A stretch of DNA of 64,000 nt from NCBI GenBank assembly GCA_029263095.1, contig JAJCYA010000002.1, forward strand, positions 115,204 through 179,203, in the 5' to 3' direction. The position numbers were made by a program, and so were the translations under genes. Shown one piece after another: positions 44,418 through 53,924 of this stretch (within the stretch, counting starts at the first letter, position 1; each line of letters starts with the position of its first letter). Below the pieces are notes generated by a model. It searched no databases. It saw nothing but the letters and a program-made list of their open reading frames with translations, and was not told the DNA's origin. Origin of the DNA: Acidimicrobiia bacterium (lineage in GTDB: Bacteria; Actinomycetota; Acidimicrobiia; Spongiisociales; UBA11373).

Positions 44418-45598
44418 TGCCCACAGCCAGAGGGTGGGCCGCTCTTGGCGTGGCGACGGCGCTTCTCGTGCTTTGGGTCGGTTTCGGCGAACTGGAGCTG
44501 ATGACCACGGCGATGTTTCTCATCGTCTCAGTAGCCGTCGGGATGATGTTCGTTCGGTTTGCCACCCCCCGCGTCGACGTGACGCGCCATATGTTCCCGA
44601 TTCAGGCGCACGAAGGCGACGAGGTGGTCGTGGAGGTCGATGTGACCGCCAGCCGACGGATCCGCAACCTGGAGCTCGAGGACACCGTGCATGGTCTCGG
44701 TGTAGCCCGTTTCGCGGCCGCAACGACAACTCCGGGACAGCCACTCATCGCCCGCTATGAGGTTCTGTGCCGCAGCAGAGGAGTCTTCCAGGTGGGACCC
44801 GCCGAGGTCTCCGTAAGCGATGCCTTTTCCCTGACGGAGCGGCGCAACCAGGCCGGCAGCGCCGACCGGCTCACCGTATATCCCCGAGTCGAGCGATTCA
44901 GTGGATTCCCCTCCGTCCGCGGTCTCGATCCGAGCGTCCAATCGACACGGCCCACTTTCGCGCCGCACGGTGGCGAGGATTTCTTCACCCTGCGTGAGTA
45001 TCAGGTGGGCGACGACCTCCGCCGGGTGCATTGGCCCTCGTCTGCGAAACGCGACGAGCTCATGATCAAGCAGCTCGAGGTGCCGTGGCAGGCCCGGGCG
45101 CTGGTGCTACTCGACACCCGTGCCGAGCGTTACCCGATCGACGATGCGTTCGAACAAGCCGTACGGGGTGCGGCATCGGCAGTCACCCACCTATACCAAG
45201 GCGGGTTTAGCCCCGAGCTGTGGACCACGGAGCGAGCACCGGCGCTTCGCTCCGGCGGCCGCTTTCAGCAGGCCATGGACATGCTGGCGACGGTGGGGCC
45301 ATCGCCCCACCTCGATTTGCGCAACACCGTGACCCGCCTGCGCCGTCAAGGAGTGGGAGGCGGCGCTCTCATCGTCGTCACCGGGGTCCCCGATGAGGGG
45401 GTGCTTGCCGCGTATCGCGTTCTGGCCAAGGACTTTACGAGAACTGTCGTCATGGCCGTCGGCGATCGAGCCATCGAGGGAGGCGGGATGTTCCAGCGCT
45501 CCGGGGCCGTCACCGTGATGGTCGGTCCCGACTCGCAATGGGCGCCCGCCTGGAGAACCGCTATGGAGCTTTCATGGTCTACCGCCTCAGTTGGATAG
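44417..45598 (+). CDS. DUF58 domain membrane protein
   Basis: A 393-residue protein with two N-terminal membrane helices (about 7-40), a beta-rich extracytoplasmic region and the DUF58 core: HGGEDFFTLREYQVGDDLRRVHWPSSAK near residue 190, then a von Willebrand A-like segment starting ARALVLLDTRAERYP. DUF58 proteins are encoded with MoxR and are thought to be its clients or membrane anchors. Coupled to moxR by TAATG and overlapping the next gene by 25 bp. Confidence 0.9.
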   Translation: MPTARGWAALGVATALLVLWVGFGELELMTTAMFLIVSVAVGMMFVRFATPRVDVTRHMFPIQAHEGDEVVVEVDVTASRRIRNLELEDTVHGLGVARFAAATTTPGQPLIARYEVLCRSRGVFQVGPAEVSVSDAFSLTERRNQAGSADRLTVYPRVERFSGFPSVRGLDPSVQSTRPTFAPHGGEDFFTLREYQVGDDLRRVHWPSSAKRDELMIKQLEVPWQARALVLLDTRAERYPIDDAFEQAVRGAASAVTHLYQGGFSPELWTTERAPALRSGGRFQQAMDMLATVGPSPHLDLRNTVTRLRRQGVGGGALIVVTGVPDEGVLAAYRVLAKDFTRTVVMAVGDRAIEGGGMFQRSGAVTVMVGPDSQWAPAWRTAMELSWSTASVG

Positions 45599-47952
45599 CC
45601 GGAATCGCTGGGATCGGCCTGGCTCTCGCCAGAGCCGAGCGTCTATTGCGGTCCTCCGTCGAGGGCGTGCCCTGGGAGATGATTCTGGTTGCAGCCGCCG
45701 TACTCGGGGCGGCCATCACCTGGGCGGGGTTGTCATACCGGTTGAGTAGCCGCGTCATCGCGGCCATCAACGTCGTGGTCGCGGTATTGATCGCAGTGAG
45801 GATCGCAGTTCCGTCGACTACGTGGTTTCTCTTCCCGACGCTCGACTCATTCCCGGCACTACGCAGCGAACTCGTTTTCGCCCGAGATGTCATCAGCACT
45901 GGGGTTGCTCCCGTCATCCCACTGGCGGGAATCATCGCCATCTTGGCACTGGTCTTCTGGAGCCTTGGAGCGCTTCTCTCCTGGGGCCTGGGACGGGGCC
46001 GGCCGTACATTGCCGTGCTCGCTCCTCTCATCGTCTATCTCGAGTTTGCAGTCATGGATCGTCGACCCGGCGGATGGTGGACCACAGCATTCATGATCTT
46101 CATAGGCGGAGCGCTCCTCGCCGTGGCGTTCGACAGACGTCGCGAGGGGACGGGCCTCCTCACCTCGGGCATCACCCGACTTGCTCTCGTACGTTCTCTC
46201 CCGTCCCTGGCGTTCGTCACTCTCGCGGCCGCACTTCTCGTCGCCATCGTCTCGGCGAACGCGGTATCGGGTCTCGTACCGCACAGCGGATACCTGGATT
46301 GGAGGGCGCGCTCGGGGCTCACCGGCGAGTACTACGGCAGCGTGTCGTACAACCCGTTCGTCGGCATACGCCAGAGCCTCGTGTCGCAGACGAATGTTCC
46401 GGTCTTCGTGGCCGATGTCGCGGGCGACATCGCTCCCGACCGCGTGTTCTGGCGCATGCTGACGCTCGACACCTTCGACGGAGTCCAATGGCATGTGGGT
46501 GGCGATCCCGAGATAGATCGACCAGAGGAAGTCGATTCCTTCGAGTTGGAAGATGCGGCCTTCTTCGGCCCGACGACCTCGATCGTCCAGGACATCACCG
46601 TTCTGGCGTTGCAGATGGATTGGCTCCCTGCTGCCTACTCCCCAGCGGCAATGTCGGCACCCAACAACGCGGTCGATCGCGGATACCGGGTCAAGACCGA
46701 TGATGCTGCACTGCGTTTCGATGCTCTCACCTATCGAGGAATGTCCTACACCGTCGACTCGAACGTTCCTCAACCGGATCTCGACGTTCTGAGCCGCACC
46801 GACGATGGCCTCCCCTCGGTCGTGTTCCAGGGTGCGATCGACGAGGACGACTTCGAGGCCGGTGCCGCTACGGCGCTCGACATCGAGCTTCGGGAGCTCG
46901 AGGAGTCCGAGCGATACCTCGATCTCCCCGCGGATATCGACGGGGATATCAGATCACTCGCCATCGAGACCACGAGAGGCCTCCAAACCGATTTCGAGAA
47001 GGCTATCGCCCTCGAGTCATTCTTCCGATCCCCCGGCAACTTCGTGTACTCCACAGCGATCGTTCCCGGTCACGGTGCCAATGACCTGGCGGACTGGCTG
47101 CTCGAGCCGACGAGTGAGAACTACCGGATCGGCTACTGCGAGCAGTTCTCGACTTCGATGGCCGTCATGGCACGCACCCTCGATATTCCGTCGCGGGTCG
47201 TGCTCGGGTTTACACCCGGCACGCTTCTCGAAGACGGACGGGTCGTGGTTCGTGACCGGAATTCCCACGCATGGGTAGAGCTGTGGATGCCATCTCAAGG
47301 ATGGGTCCGTTTCGACCCCACCCCACGCGGCGACGGCGTCAACCCTGCGACACTCGGCGACCTTCCATTCGACGTCTCCGAGTACCTCGACATACCCCAA
47401 CCCTTGGTACCCCCGCTCGAGCTCGAAAGCCAGGGTGGTGCACTGTTCCGTGACGACGAACAGCTCGACATCCCTGAGCGCATTGCCGCCTCCGATGACG
47501 GCAATGACCCCACCTCTGGTCTGCAGATCCCCGGATGGCTGCTCCCTGTCGCCCTGCTCCTCGCCGGGCTGTTCGGCCTCGTCCCTGCCGTCAAGTGGGC
47601 GCGGCGACGGCGTCGGCTCCGGAAGCTCGAAGGCGGTGACATCTCTGCCGCATGGCGCGAGATCGTCGATCGGCTCACCGACCTGGGTGACGAACCGGTG
47701 CCGTCCGCCACCCCGGTAGAAATCGCCAAACGGACCGACATCGCAATGCGTCCCCTCGCCGAGGAGTACGGCGCCTCGGTGTACGGCACCGACGCCGTCG
47801 GTGACGCCAGCATCGGACTCGCCACGAGGTCGCTGGAGGACACCGAAGATCGGCTCTTGAGTCGCTACCCCCTTGGTCACCGAGTGGCGGCCCGCTATCG
47901 GATCTCAACCCTCATCCCGAGCTGGATGCGACGGAAGAGGAGAAGGCGCTAG
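45574..47952 (+). CDS. Transglutaminase-like membrane protein (TgpA/DUF3488 type)
   Basis: A 792-residue membrane protein. Six or so N-terminal helices (DUF3488 region, about 1-240) precede a large extracytoplasmic part with a transglutaminase-like core: the catalytic Cys is in IGYCEQFSTSMAVMARTL, the His in NSHAWVELWMPSQGW and the Asp in VRFDPTPRG. One more helix (LLPVALLLAGLFGLVPAV) leads into a cytoplasmic C-terminal domain. This architecture is the third member of MoxR-DUF58-transglutaminase operons. The biochemical substrate is unknown, perhaps a cell-wall or surface protein. The ATG at 45574 overlaps the DUF58 end. Confidence 0.9.
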   Translation: MVYRLSWIAGIAGIGLALARAERLLRSSVEGVPWEMILVAAAVLGAAITWAGLSYRLSSRVIAAINVVVAVLIAVRIAVPSTTWFLFPTLDSFPALRSELVFARDVISTGVAPVIPLAGIIAILALVFWSLGALLSWGLGRGRPYIAVLAPLIVYLEFAVMDRRPGGWWTTAFMIFIGGALLAVAFDRRREGTGLLTSGITRLALVRSLPSLAFVTLAAALLVAIVSANAVSGLVPHSGYLDWRARSGLTGEYYGSVSYNPFVGIRQSLVSQTNVPVFVADVAGDIAPDRVFWRMLTLDTFDGVQWHVGGDPEIDRPEEVDSFELEDAAFFGPTTSIVQDITVLALQMDWLPAAYSPAAMSAPNNAVDRGYRVKTDDAALRFDALTYRGMSYTVDSNVPQPDLDVLSRTDDGLPSVVFQGAIDEDDFEAGAATALDIELRELEESERYLDLPADIDGDIRSLAIETTRGLQTDFEKAIALESFFRSPGNFVYSTAIVPGHGANDLADWLLEPTSENYRIGYCEQFSTSMAVMARTLDIPSRVVLGFTPGTLLEDGRVVVRDRNSHAWVELWMPSQGWVRFDPTPRGDGVNPATLGDLPFDVSEYLDIPQPLVPPLELESQGGALFRDDEQLDIPERIAASDDGNDPTSGLQIPGWLLPVALLLAGLFGLVPAVKWARRRRRLRKLEGGDISAAWREIVDRLTDLGDEPVPSATPVEIAKRTDIAMRPLAEEYGASVYGTDAVGDASIGLATRSLEDTEDRLLSRYPLGHRVAARYRISTLIPSWMRRKRRRR

Positions 47953-47997
47953 AGCAAGGTTGGTACCCGGAGCCGAAACCCGACCGCTCGACCCGGC

Positions 47998-48489
47998 TTA
48001 TCCCTCGGCTGCTTCGCTCTGTACGTCGTCTTCTACCCGACGCAGCATCTCGAGAAAGCGATCCCTGTCGAGTTCGAACTTCGTCACGTCATCTTCGACT
48101 TCACGAGTGATCTGATCGATGGCGACAAAGAACGCCAACTGACCTTCGCGGAGAGCATCTATCAGCTCGTCTTCGTCTGAGGCGATTCGAAAGATGCTTT
48201 GCCCGTCCGTGACGAGGCGGACCTCGGACAGATGCACATCCATATCGGCGGTCCGGCGTAGATAGTCCCATGCCCTCCGTACCCGCTGTACCGACATCCC
48301 GTTGTCGAGCAGGCTGCGAACGACTCTCAGGGCAACCAGATCACGAAAGGAGTAAAGGCGCCGCCGGCCGGGTCTGCCACCGGTCGCCTGAATCGACGGC
48401 TGTACAAGCTTGACTCGATCCCAATATCGCAGCTGATGCGGTGTGCAACTGGTCAGTCGACAAGCTTGCTGAGCCGTGAACGCTTCCAA
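47998..48489 (-). CDS. MerR-family transcriptional regulator
   Basis: A 163-residue regulator with an N-terminal MerR winged helix (FTAQQACRLTSCTPHQLRYWD, then RLYSFRDLVALRVVRSLLDNGMS) and a C-terminal region lacking the usual metal-binding cysteines, with a helix-rich acidic ending. The start is TTG 48489, with AGGAG eight bases before. The ligand is unknown. It converges with the transglutaminase operon and lies downstream of the DUF3040 gene. Confidence 0.88.
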   Translation of the reverse strand: MEAFTAQQACRLTSCTPHQLRYWDRVKLVQPSIQATGGRPGRRRLYSFRDLVALRVVRSLLDNGMSVQRVRRAWDYLRRTADMDVHLSEVRLVTDGQSIFRIASDEDELIDALREGQLAFFVAIDQITREVEDDVTKFELDRDRFLEMLRRVEDDVQSEAAEG

Positions 48490-48576
48490 CTTCCGCTCTC
48501 CTCTTCCTCGGATCCCAGGCCCACTCCTGGGTCCGTTTCCCCGACTCCTTCTCCGTGCTCCGACCTCTTGCGCAGC

Positions 48577-48909
48577 CTAGCGACCACGCCATCGGCGTCG
48601 CAGCCCCGCGCCCAGCCCAGTCTCGGATCCCGCAGCCACGCCCGAGCGGCGCCGAGCCACAGCCACGATGCCAACAACTGAAACCACCATCAACCCGAAT
48701 CCGAGCAGGGCGACCAGGGTATTGCGGGTGAAGAATCCGAGCATGAGCCCGACGCCGATCACAAGTCCGGCCACGGCCCACTTGAGGTGCTTCCCGGAAA
48801 GGCTGGCGAGCGTCGCCGAGCGAACCGTCTCAGCCAGCTTTGGATCCTCTTCGTAGAACTGCCGCTCGATCTCTTCGAGGATCCGCTGTTCCCTGTCATC
48901 GAGTGGCAT
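48577..48909 (-). CDS. DUF3040 membrane protein
   Basis: A 110-residue protein starting MPLDDREQRILEEIERQF, the hallmark of the actinobacterial DUF3040 family, followed by two membrane helices (about 43-62 and 66-85) and a basic tail. The family is nearly restricted to actinobacteria and often sits close to mraZ or dinB; its role is unknown. GGAG lies eight bases before the ATG. Confidence 0.88.
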   Translation of the reverse strand: MPLDDREQRILEEIERQFYEEDPKLAETVRSATLASLSGKHLKWAVAGLVIGVGLMLGFFTRNTLVALLGFGLMVVSVVGIVAVARRRSGVAAGSETGLGAGLRRRWRGR

Positions 48910-49006
48910 ACGTCGTTCTCCGCCAGCGGTTGTAGGACCTCCGAGTATACCGAGCGGCCTTTCTAGTGCTTAGCCGGTGGCAACTCGCTTCACGACGCCA
49001 ACCGGC

Positions 49007-50206
49007 TCACCTACCGAGGGTCGGAGGCCCGGGCTCGGGATCCTCGGAACGCAAGAGCCGAGCCCGGCGAATCGCCTCGCTGCCGAAGCGGGATCTCACC
49101 TCTTCGACGGCCTCGTCGATCTCCTCCCACGCTCCACTCTCGAATCCAAGCTGCCGCGGCTGATCGACGTTCACAAGTCCCCAGGCTCCGATCCCGAGAA
49201 GCCGCACACCTCGTCGATGAGCCGCCGTCCGGCCCAGCAGCCGACACGAAACCTCGTTGATCTCTGCCGAAGTGGACACCGGCGCCGAGAAGGTGTGGGA
49301 TCTCGACACGGTAGTGAAGTCGGGATACCTCACTTTGAGGGTGATGGTCGAGGCGACGAACCCGGCCCGTCGCAGCCGCGACGACAACTTGTCGGCATGC
49401 GCCAACAGTTCTCGATTCATGGCATCCAGATCGGCGAGATCGGTCTCATATGTCGCCTCGACCGATATCGAACGCGCGGAAGAAGTGTCGGTTCTGGCCG
49501 TGTCATCTCGGGCGTGAGCAAGGTTCCAAAGCATGTTGCCGAGCGAATCCCCGAGTCGCCGCACCAGGGTCTCGCGAGGGAAGGCAGCCATCTCACCCAC
49601 CGTCTTGATGCCCAACTCCTCGATGCGCGCCCGAGTCGCCTCCCCTACACCCCACAATGACTCCACGGGTTGGGGATGGAGGTAGTCCAATTCTGTCCCG
49701 GCCTCGACGACAAGTACGCCGTCCGGCTTGGCGTCGCGTGAGGCCATCTTGGCAAGCAGTCTCGTGGTGGCGATTCCCACCGAAGACGGCAGCGACAGCT
49801 CGGCACGGATAGCAGAACGCATCGCCTCGGCGCAGACCGATGGCGACTCGTAGTGGAGCCGGAGACCACCAATGTCCAAGAAGGCCTCGTCCACGCTCAC
49901 CTGCTCGATCGAGGGAGTAAAGGTTTCGAGAATCTCGAAGACACGATCCGACACCTCCCGATAGGCCGAGTGATTGGGAGGGACCACGGTGCCGTGAGGA
50001 ACCAGTCTGCGGGCATGAACCATCGGCATCCCTGAGCGAACCCCCCGGCGACGCGCCTCATACGAGGCGGAGGCCACGACACCACGATCCCCGGCGCCTC
50101 CCACCAGCACTGCCTTGCCAATGAGGTCTGGGCGGCGGCGCCGTTCCACCTCCACGAAGAAGGCATCCATGTCGAGATGCGCGATCCTCTCGGCGAAACC
50201 GGACAT
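49007..50206 (-). CDS. dinB: DNA polymerase IV (Y family)
   Basis: A 399-residue translesion polymerase. The palm motifs HLDMDAFFVEVE and VSVDEAFLDIGG carry the catalytic acids; the YEARRRGVRSGMP finger segment, the LWGVGEATRARIEELGI helix-hairpin-helix and the little-finger domain follow. ATG 50206 is just after GGAGG; the upstream frame is not conserved. The C-terminus, about 350-399, is variable and shows no clear clamp-binding QLxLF motif. Confidence 0.94.
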   Translation of the reverse strand: MSGFAERIAHLDMDAFFVEVERRRRPDLIGKAVLVGGAGDRGVVASASYEARRRGVRSGMPMVHARRLVPHGTVVPPNHSAYREVSDRVFEILETFTPSIEQVSVDEAFLDIGGLRLHYESPSVCAEAMRSAIRAELSLPSSVGIATTRLLAKMASRDAKPDGVLVVEAGTELDYLHPQPVESLWGVGEATRARIEELGIKTVGEMAAFPRETLVRRLGDSLGNMLWNLAHARDDTARTDTSSARSISVEATYETDLADLDAMNRELLAHADKLSSRLRRAGFVASTITLKVRYPDFTTVSRSHTFSAPVSTSAEINEVSCRLLGRTAAHRRGVRLLGIGAWGLVNVDQPRQLGFESGAWEEIDEAVEEVRSRFGSEAIRRARLLRSEDPEPGPPTLGR

Positions 50207-50331
50207 CCTCCGACGGTACTGCCCCCCACGCTGATCGCTACCCGTCCGAGGATCACGGGCGCGATCCGACGCTTCGTCCCGGCCACATCGTTGGCGTCTC
50301 ACTGCGCGCCCTCTCGATACAATTCCCCGCC

Positions 50332-50976
50332 GTGCTACACACCCTTCACCTCGTCAGGCACGGCGAGGTTCGCAACCCCGATCACATCGTCTACGCCGCC
50401 CTGGACGGCTATGGCCTCAGTGCTACCGGCCGTCGACAGGCTGGAGCAGCTGCGATACGACTTGGCGAGACAAAGATTGACTCCATCGTGTGCTCCCCTC
50501 TCCAGCGGGCAGTCGAGACCGCTGGGCCGATAGGAATCGCGGCGGGCATAGAGCCCACAACCGACGATCGGCTGACGGAGTGGTTGCTCGGATCGCGCTG
50601 GGCGGGAGTCCGCTGGGAGGAGCTCCCCACCAGGTTTCCTGGTGAGATCGAGGCCTACCTCACTCAACCCGCCGATCTCGACTTTGCCCCTGAGACGATC
50701 GCCGACGTAGCCCGGCGGATGCAATCTGTTGTCGACGATCTCGGCATCGAACATGCTGGGGGTGTCGGCGCCATTGTTTCCCACCAGGACCCGATTCAGG
50801 CGTTGCGGTTGGCGCTCACCGGTCGCAAGCTGTCCGGTCTCCAAGTCGACAAGCCGACCCACGGGTGCGTCATCACATTGCGAAGCAATCGCTCTGGGTG
50901 GACAGAGGCGGCATCGTGGGCCTCTGAGGCGAAGTCCTCTCCTTTCCCACCGGTGGACCCGCCGGAGAGGCCCTAG
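50332..50976 (+). CDS. Histidine phosphatase family protein (phosphoglycerate mutase-like)
   Basis: A 214-residue protein of the RHG superfamily. The catalytic LVRHGEVRNPD with phospho-His is at about residues 7-17, CSPLQRAVETA supplies the second Arg, a Glu lies in DRLTEWLLG and the second His is in IVSHQDPIQA. The start is GTG 50332. Substrate unknown; the family includes sugar phosphatases and cobalamin and mutase enzymes. It leads a plus-strand group with a lipoprotein and two membrane proteins. Confidence 0.88.
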   Translation: MLHTLHLVRHGEVRNPDHIVYAALDGYGLSATGRRQAGAAAIRLGETKIDSIVCSPLQRAVETAGPIGIAAGIEPTTDDRLTEWLLGSRWAGVRWEELPTRFPGEIEAYLTQPADLDFAPETIADVARRMQSVVDDLGIEHAGGVGAIVSHQDPIQALRLALTGRKLSGLQVDKPTHGCVITLRSNRSGWTEAASWASEAKSSPFPPVDPPERP

Positions 50977-51009
50977 AATCCCGGGCCACGATCCAGGAAG
51001 GACGCGACG

Positions 51010-51465
51010 GTGCGTCGATTCATCGGCTTGATGGCGACACTCAGCTTGGTACTCGCAGCGTGTGGCAGCGGACCCTCTGCCGCCGCCATTCTGCGCGACG
51101 AGCAACCATCGACAACGACGACGACTGAGCCGCCTCCTCAAGGGGTCATCGTCGTGAGCATCGAGAACGGAAGGTTCAGCCCCTCCAATCTCGAAATCGA
51201 TTTGTCGGAAGTCTGGATCGTCGAGTGGCAGCACAACGATGCCCCAGTAAACCTTGCCGACGGAACGGTCCAAGAACGGGAGTATCAAATCATCTCGCGC
51301 GACCGCAACGAGGACCGCACATTCCTTTTCGAAAGCCCGGTCATGACATTCAACGACATCTACCAGGTCGATTTCAGCGACCTTCCTGAAAGCCTCTACC
51401 GGTACAACACGTTCCTCGGTCAGCAACGCATTCCCGGCCTCGTCGACACCCGCGCTTCACGCTGA
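51010..51465 (+). CDS. Lipoprotein with cupredoxin-like domain
   Basis: A 151-residue secreted lipoprotein. The signal peptide MRRFIGLMATLSLVLAAC ends in a lipobox (LAAC) with the acylation cysteine at 18. A Thr/Pro-rich spacer follows, then a beta-rich domain starting VVSIENGRFSPSNLEIDLSE that resembles cupredoxins (strand, F-x-P, then W-x-H). A full copper-ligand set (His, Cys, His, Met) is not evident, so it may not bind copper. GTG 51010 follows AGGAAGG. It is probably processed by LspA. Confidence 0.75.
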   Translation: MRRFIGLMATLSLVLAACGSGPSAAAILRDEQPSTTTTTEPPPQGVIVVSIENGRFSPSNLEIDLSEVWIVEWQHNDAPVNLADGTVQEREYQIISRDRNEDRTFLFESPVMTFNDIYQVDFSDLPESLYRYNTFLGQQRIPGLVDTRASR

Positions 51466-51484
51466 CCCCGAGGATCTGAGGCCA

Positions 51485-52249
51485 GTGGCGCCGGCACCCC
51501 TCGTTGTCTCGTCCCTTTTGGGCATTTCCGCCGTTGCCGGAATCGTCGGACTCGCCGTGGATCCCGATCCATTCTCAGAGCAATCTGCCATTTTGATCAC
51601 AATCGGATCAGTGGTGCTATCCGTCGCGACGGTCTCCGGCGTTCTCCTCGCTCGCGGTCGATGGTCGCGGTGGATGTCACTCGTGGTCGCCGGGCTGTGG
51701 TTTGCACAGGCGCTCAGCCGCCCGTTCGACCTAGCGGGAGGGGTCACGATCGCGACGGCAGTCGCAGCCGCCTCCATTGCTGCCGGGCCATGGCTGAACA
51801 GATGGCTCCGGCGGCTCCCCGCAACCGATGCTCCCCCGGCAACTGCAGTGGTTCTGCTCTTGCTCCTCACCTCGACCCCGGCCGTAGTGGGGTTCACCGT
51901 GGGTGGCGACAGTCCCGGTTTGGCAGGTTGGGCGCTCAGTCTCTGGAGCGGACTCCTGGCATTCGGCCTGGCCCGAGCCCTCTCCCCAGCCTTGTGGGCG
52001 GGACGGTTCGGGCACATTCCGGTCTCGCTTGCCGGAGGCCTCGTACTTGGATTCCCGGCTGGGTCGGCCATGCTGGTCAAGGCAGCCTTCGAGGCGGCGC
52101 TGCTGTGGCGGCGCGATCTACACCTCGCGGTGACCCCGCTGCTCCCTATCCGTGGATCGGCGGTAGCGATTCCGCCTGAGCTGATGGACCCAGCACTCCT
52201 GGAAGCAGCAGGCCTCGACGATCGCGGCCGCCCCCTGGAGAACTCATGA
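51485..52249 (+). CDS. Uncharacterised polytopic membrane protein
   Basis: A 254-residue protein with about seven hydrophobic helices from GTG 51485, which follows a GAGG site. Hydrophobic segments include LLGISAVAGIVGLAV, ILITIGSVVLSVATV, a valine/leucine run before FTVGGDS, and LAGGLVLGFPAGSAML. The C-terminus is soluble (about 55 residues). No family recognised. It overlaps the next gene (ATGA) and follows the lipoprotein by 19 bp, suggesting a three-gene unit. Confidence 0.72.
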   Translation: MAPAPLVVSSLLGISAVAGIVGLAVDPDPFSEQSAILITIGSVVLSVATVSGVLLARGRWSRWMSLVVAGLWFAQALSRPFDLAGGVTIATAVAAASIAAGPWLNRWLRRLPATDAPPATAVVLLLLLTSTPAVVGFTVGGDSPGLAGWALSLWSGLLAFGLARALSPALWAGRFGHIPVSLAGGLVLGFPAGSAMLVKAAFEAALLWRRDLHLAVTPLLPIRGSAVAIPPELMDPALLEAAGLDDRGRPLENS

Positions 52250-52527
52250 GCCGACTCCCCAATCCCTGGGTCATCGGACCCATCCTCCTCGCCGCCATCG
52301 CCGGTGGCGCCGTCGGCTACTTCGTGACAGACGCTTCGTGTGTTCCCGATTCATGCACGGTCGCCGCAGTATCGGTGGCCCTGGTCGTTGGGATCGGCTC
52401 GGCCGTCGGCGTCGGGATCGTCGTCGTCCTGGCCCTCAAGTCGCTCTCCGAGTGGCGAGAGCACGCCGATCGTGACATCTTGACCGTGGCAGATTCGGAC
52501 GACCCGCCCACACCTCCCACCTGCTGA
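52246..52527 (+). CDS. Uncharacterised small membrane protein
   Basis: A 93-residue protein with two glycine-rich membrane helices (about 8-27 and 38-63) separated by a short loop containing two cysteines (CVPDSC), which could form a disulfide outside the membrane, and a polar tail. It starts with an ATGA overlap to the preceding gene. No recognised family. Confidence 0.7.
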   Translation: MSRLPNPWVIGPILLAAIAGGAVGYFVTDASCVPDSCTVAAVSVALVVGIGSAVGVGIVVVLALKSLSEWREHADRDILTVADSDDPPTPPTC

Positions 52528-52541
52528 TCGGCGGTCAGCAG
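52521..52541 (+). terminator. Hairpin at the end of the lipoprotein unit
   Basis: CTGCTGA and TCAGCAG form a seven-pair stem around a seven-base loop. The stop codon of the small membrane-protein gene lies inside the left arm. There is no T run. It may act in both directions between this unit and the convergent fab cluster. Confidence 0.45.
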
Positions 52542-52677
52542 ATCAGTTAATCGGCCGGTTCCTCTTCCAACGAGGCTCTGTCTGCCGCCCATTCTCGAAG
52601 GTCGAGCCCGACCGCCACGTTTCGAGAGACAGAAGTTCCGACCATTTCGGGTGCTGGTAGAGCTGTCGATGTACCGG

Positions 52678-53922
52678 TCAGTGGTGCGCGGCAAACACGA
52701 GCGACACGTTGTGGCCACCGAACCCGAACGAGTTGGTCATCGCCGTACTGACTCCGACCGATCTTGCCTCGTTGGGCACGTAATCGAGGTCGCACTCGGG
52801 ATCGGGGGTCGTGTAGTTGATTGTCGGAGGGACGATTCCATCTCTGATCGCCAGGATGCAGACGAGCGATTCGAGCGCTCCGGCGCCACCCAGCAGATGA
52901 CCCGTCATCGACTTGGTGGACGACACCGGCACCGAGTACGCGCCGTCTCCGAACACCGTCTTTATCGCCGCGGTCTCGGTGACATCGTTCGCCGCAGTCG
53001 ATGTTCCGTGGGCATTGATGTAGTCGACATCAGACGACGCCAGCCCGGCGTCGTCGAGGGCATGTTGCATTGCACGCGCCGCACCGCCGCCACCGGGTCG
53101 GGGAAGAGTCACGTGATAACCGTCCGACGACATGCCATACCCGACGATCTCGCCGTATATGTTGGCGCCCCTGGCCAGAGCGTGCTCCCGCTCCTCCAGA
53201 ATCAAAGTGGCTGCCCCCTCTCCCATGACAAAGCCATCGCGATCGGCATCGAATGGGCGACTGGCTCCCTGGGGATCATCGTTGTTGAGCGACAGCGCCC
53301 GAGATTGGGAGAAACCGGCCACTGCGAACTCACACACTGGGGCCTCCGCTCCGCCCGCGACCATCACATCGGCGGCATCGCGCTTGATGATCTCCGCAGC
53401 GTCGCCGATCGCATTGGCCGATGCGGCGCACGCCGTAACTGTGCAGGTGTTGGGGCCGAACAGGTTGTATCGAATCGACACCAACCCGGCGGCCATGTTC
53501 GAGATGATCTGGGTGATGGTGAGTGGACTGACCCGGTCCGGACCGCGCTCTCGCATCGTGTCGATGCCGTTCTGGAACGAGATCATCCCACCGATTCCGG
53601 AACCGACCACGACCCCTGCGCGCATCGCCGCCGGATCGTCCTCCTCATAGGAGATTCCCGCGTCGGTCAGAGCCTGATGCGTCGACGCCCAGAAGAGCTG
53701 GTCGTAGCGATCGAGCCGACGCGCCTCCCGACGTTCGATGTACTCCTCGGGATCGAAGCCGGCGATCTCGCCCGCAATACGCGCCTTCATACCGCTGGCG
53801 TCAAACTGGGTGATCTCACCTATGCCCGATTCACCTGCGCAGGCCGCCTGCCAGAACGAGGCGACATCCTTGCCGAGCGGGTTTACGGTGCCGAGTCCGG
53901 TTACGACTACGCGCCGTGCCAC
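52678..53922 (-). CDS. fabF: 3-oxoacyl-ACP synthase II
   Basis: A 414-residue condensing enzyme of type II fatty-acid elongation. The catalytic Cys is in NTCTVTACAASANAIGDA and the two His are in NAHGTSTAAND and KSMTGHLLGGAGALE, the Cys-His-His triad of KAS I/II. GFVMGEGAATLILEE and NSFGFGGHN are present. The start is GTG 53922 with GGAGG six bases upstream, overlapping the region just after acpP. It is last in the fabD-fabH-fabG-acpP-fabF unit. Confidence 0.97.
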   Translation of the reverse strand: MARRVVVTGLGTVNPLGKDVASFWQAACAGESGIGEITQFDASGMKARIAGEIAGFDPEEYIERREARRLDRYDQLFWASTHQALTDAGISYEEDDPAAMRAGVVVGSGIGGMISFQNGIDTMRERGPDRVSPLTITQIISNMAAGLVSIRYNLFGPNTCTVTACAASANAIGDAAEIIKRDAADVMVAGGAEAPVCEFAVAGFSQSRALSLNNDDPQGASRPFDADRDGFVMGEGAATLILEEREHALARGANIYGEIVGYGMSSDGYHVTLPRPGGGGAARAMQHALDDAGLASSDVDYINAHGTSTAANDVTETAAIKTVFGDGAYSVPVSSTKSMTGHLLGGAGALESLVCILAIRDGIVPPTINYTTPDPECDLDYVPNEARSVGVSTAMTNSFGFGGHNVSLVFAAHH

Positions 53923-53924
53923 TG

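Noticed and set aside
50335..51426. 363-codon minus-strand frame opposite the histidine phosphatase and lipoprotein genes
   Set aside because: Both plus-strand genes have clear motifs (RHG, lipobox) and ribosome sites; the antisense frame has none.
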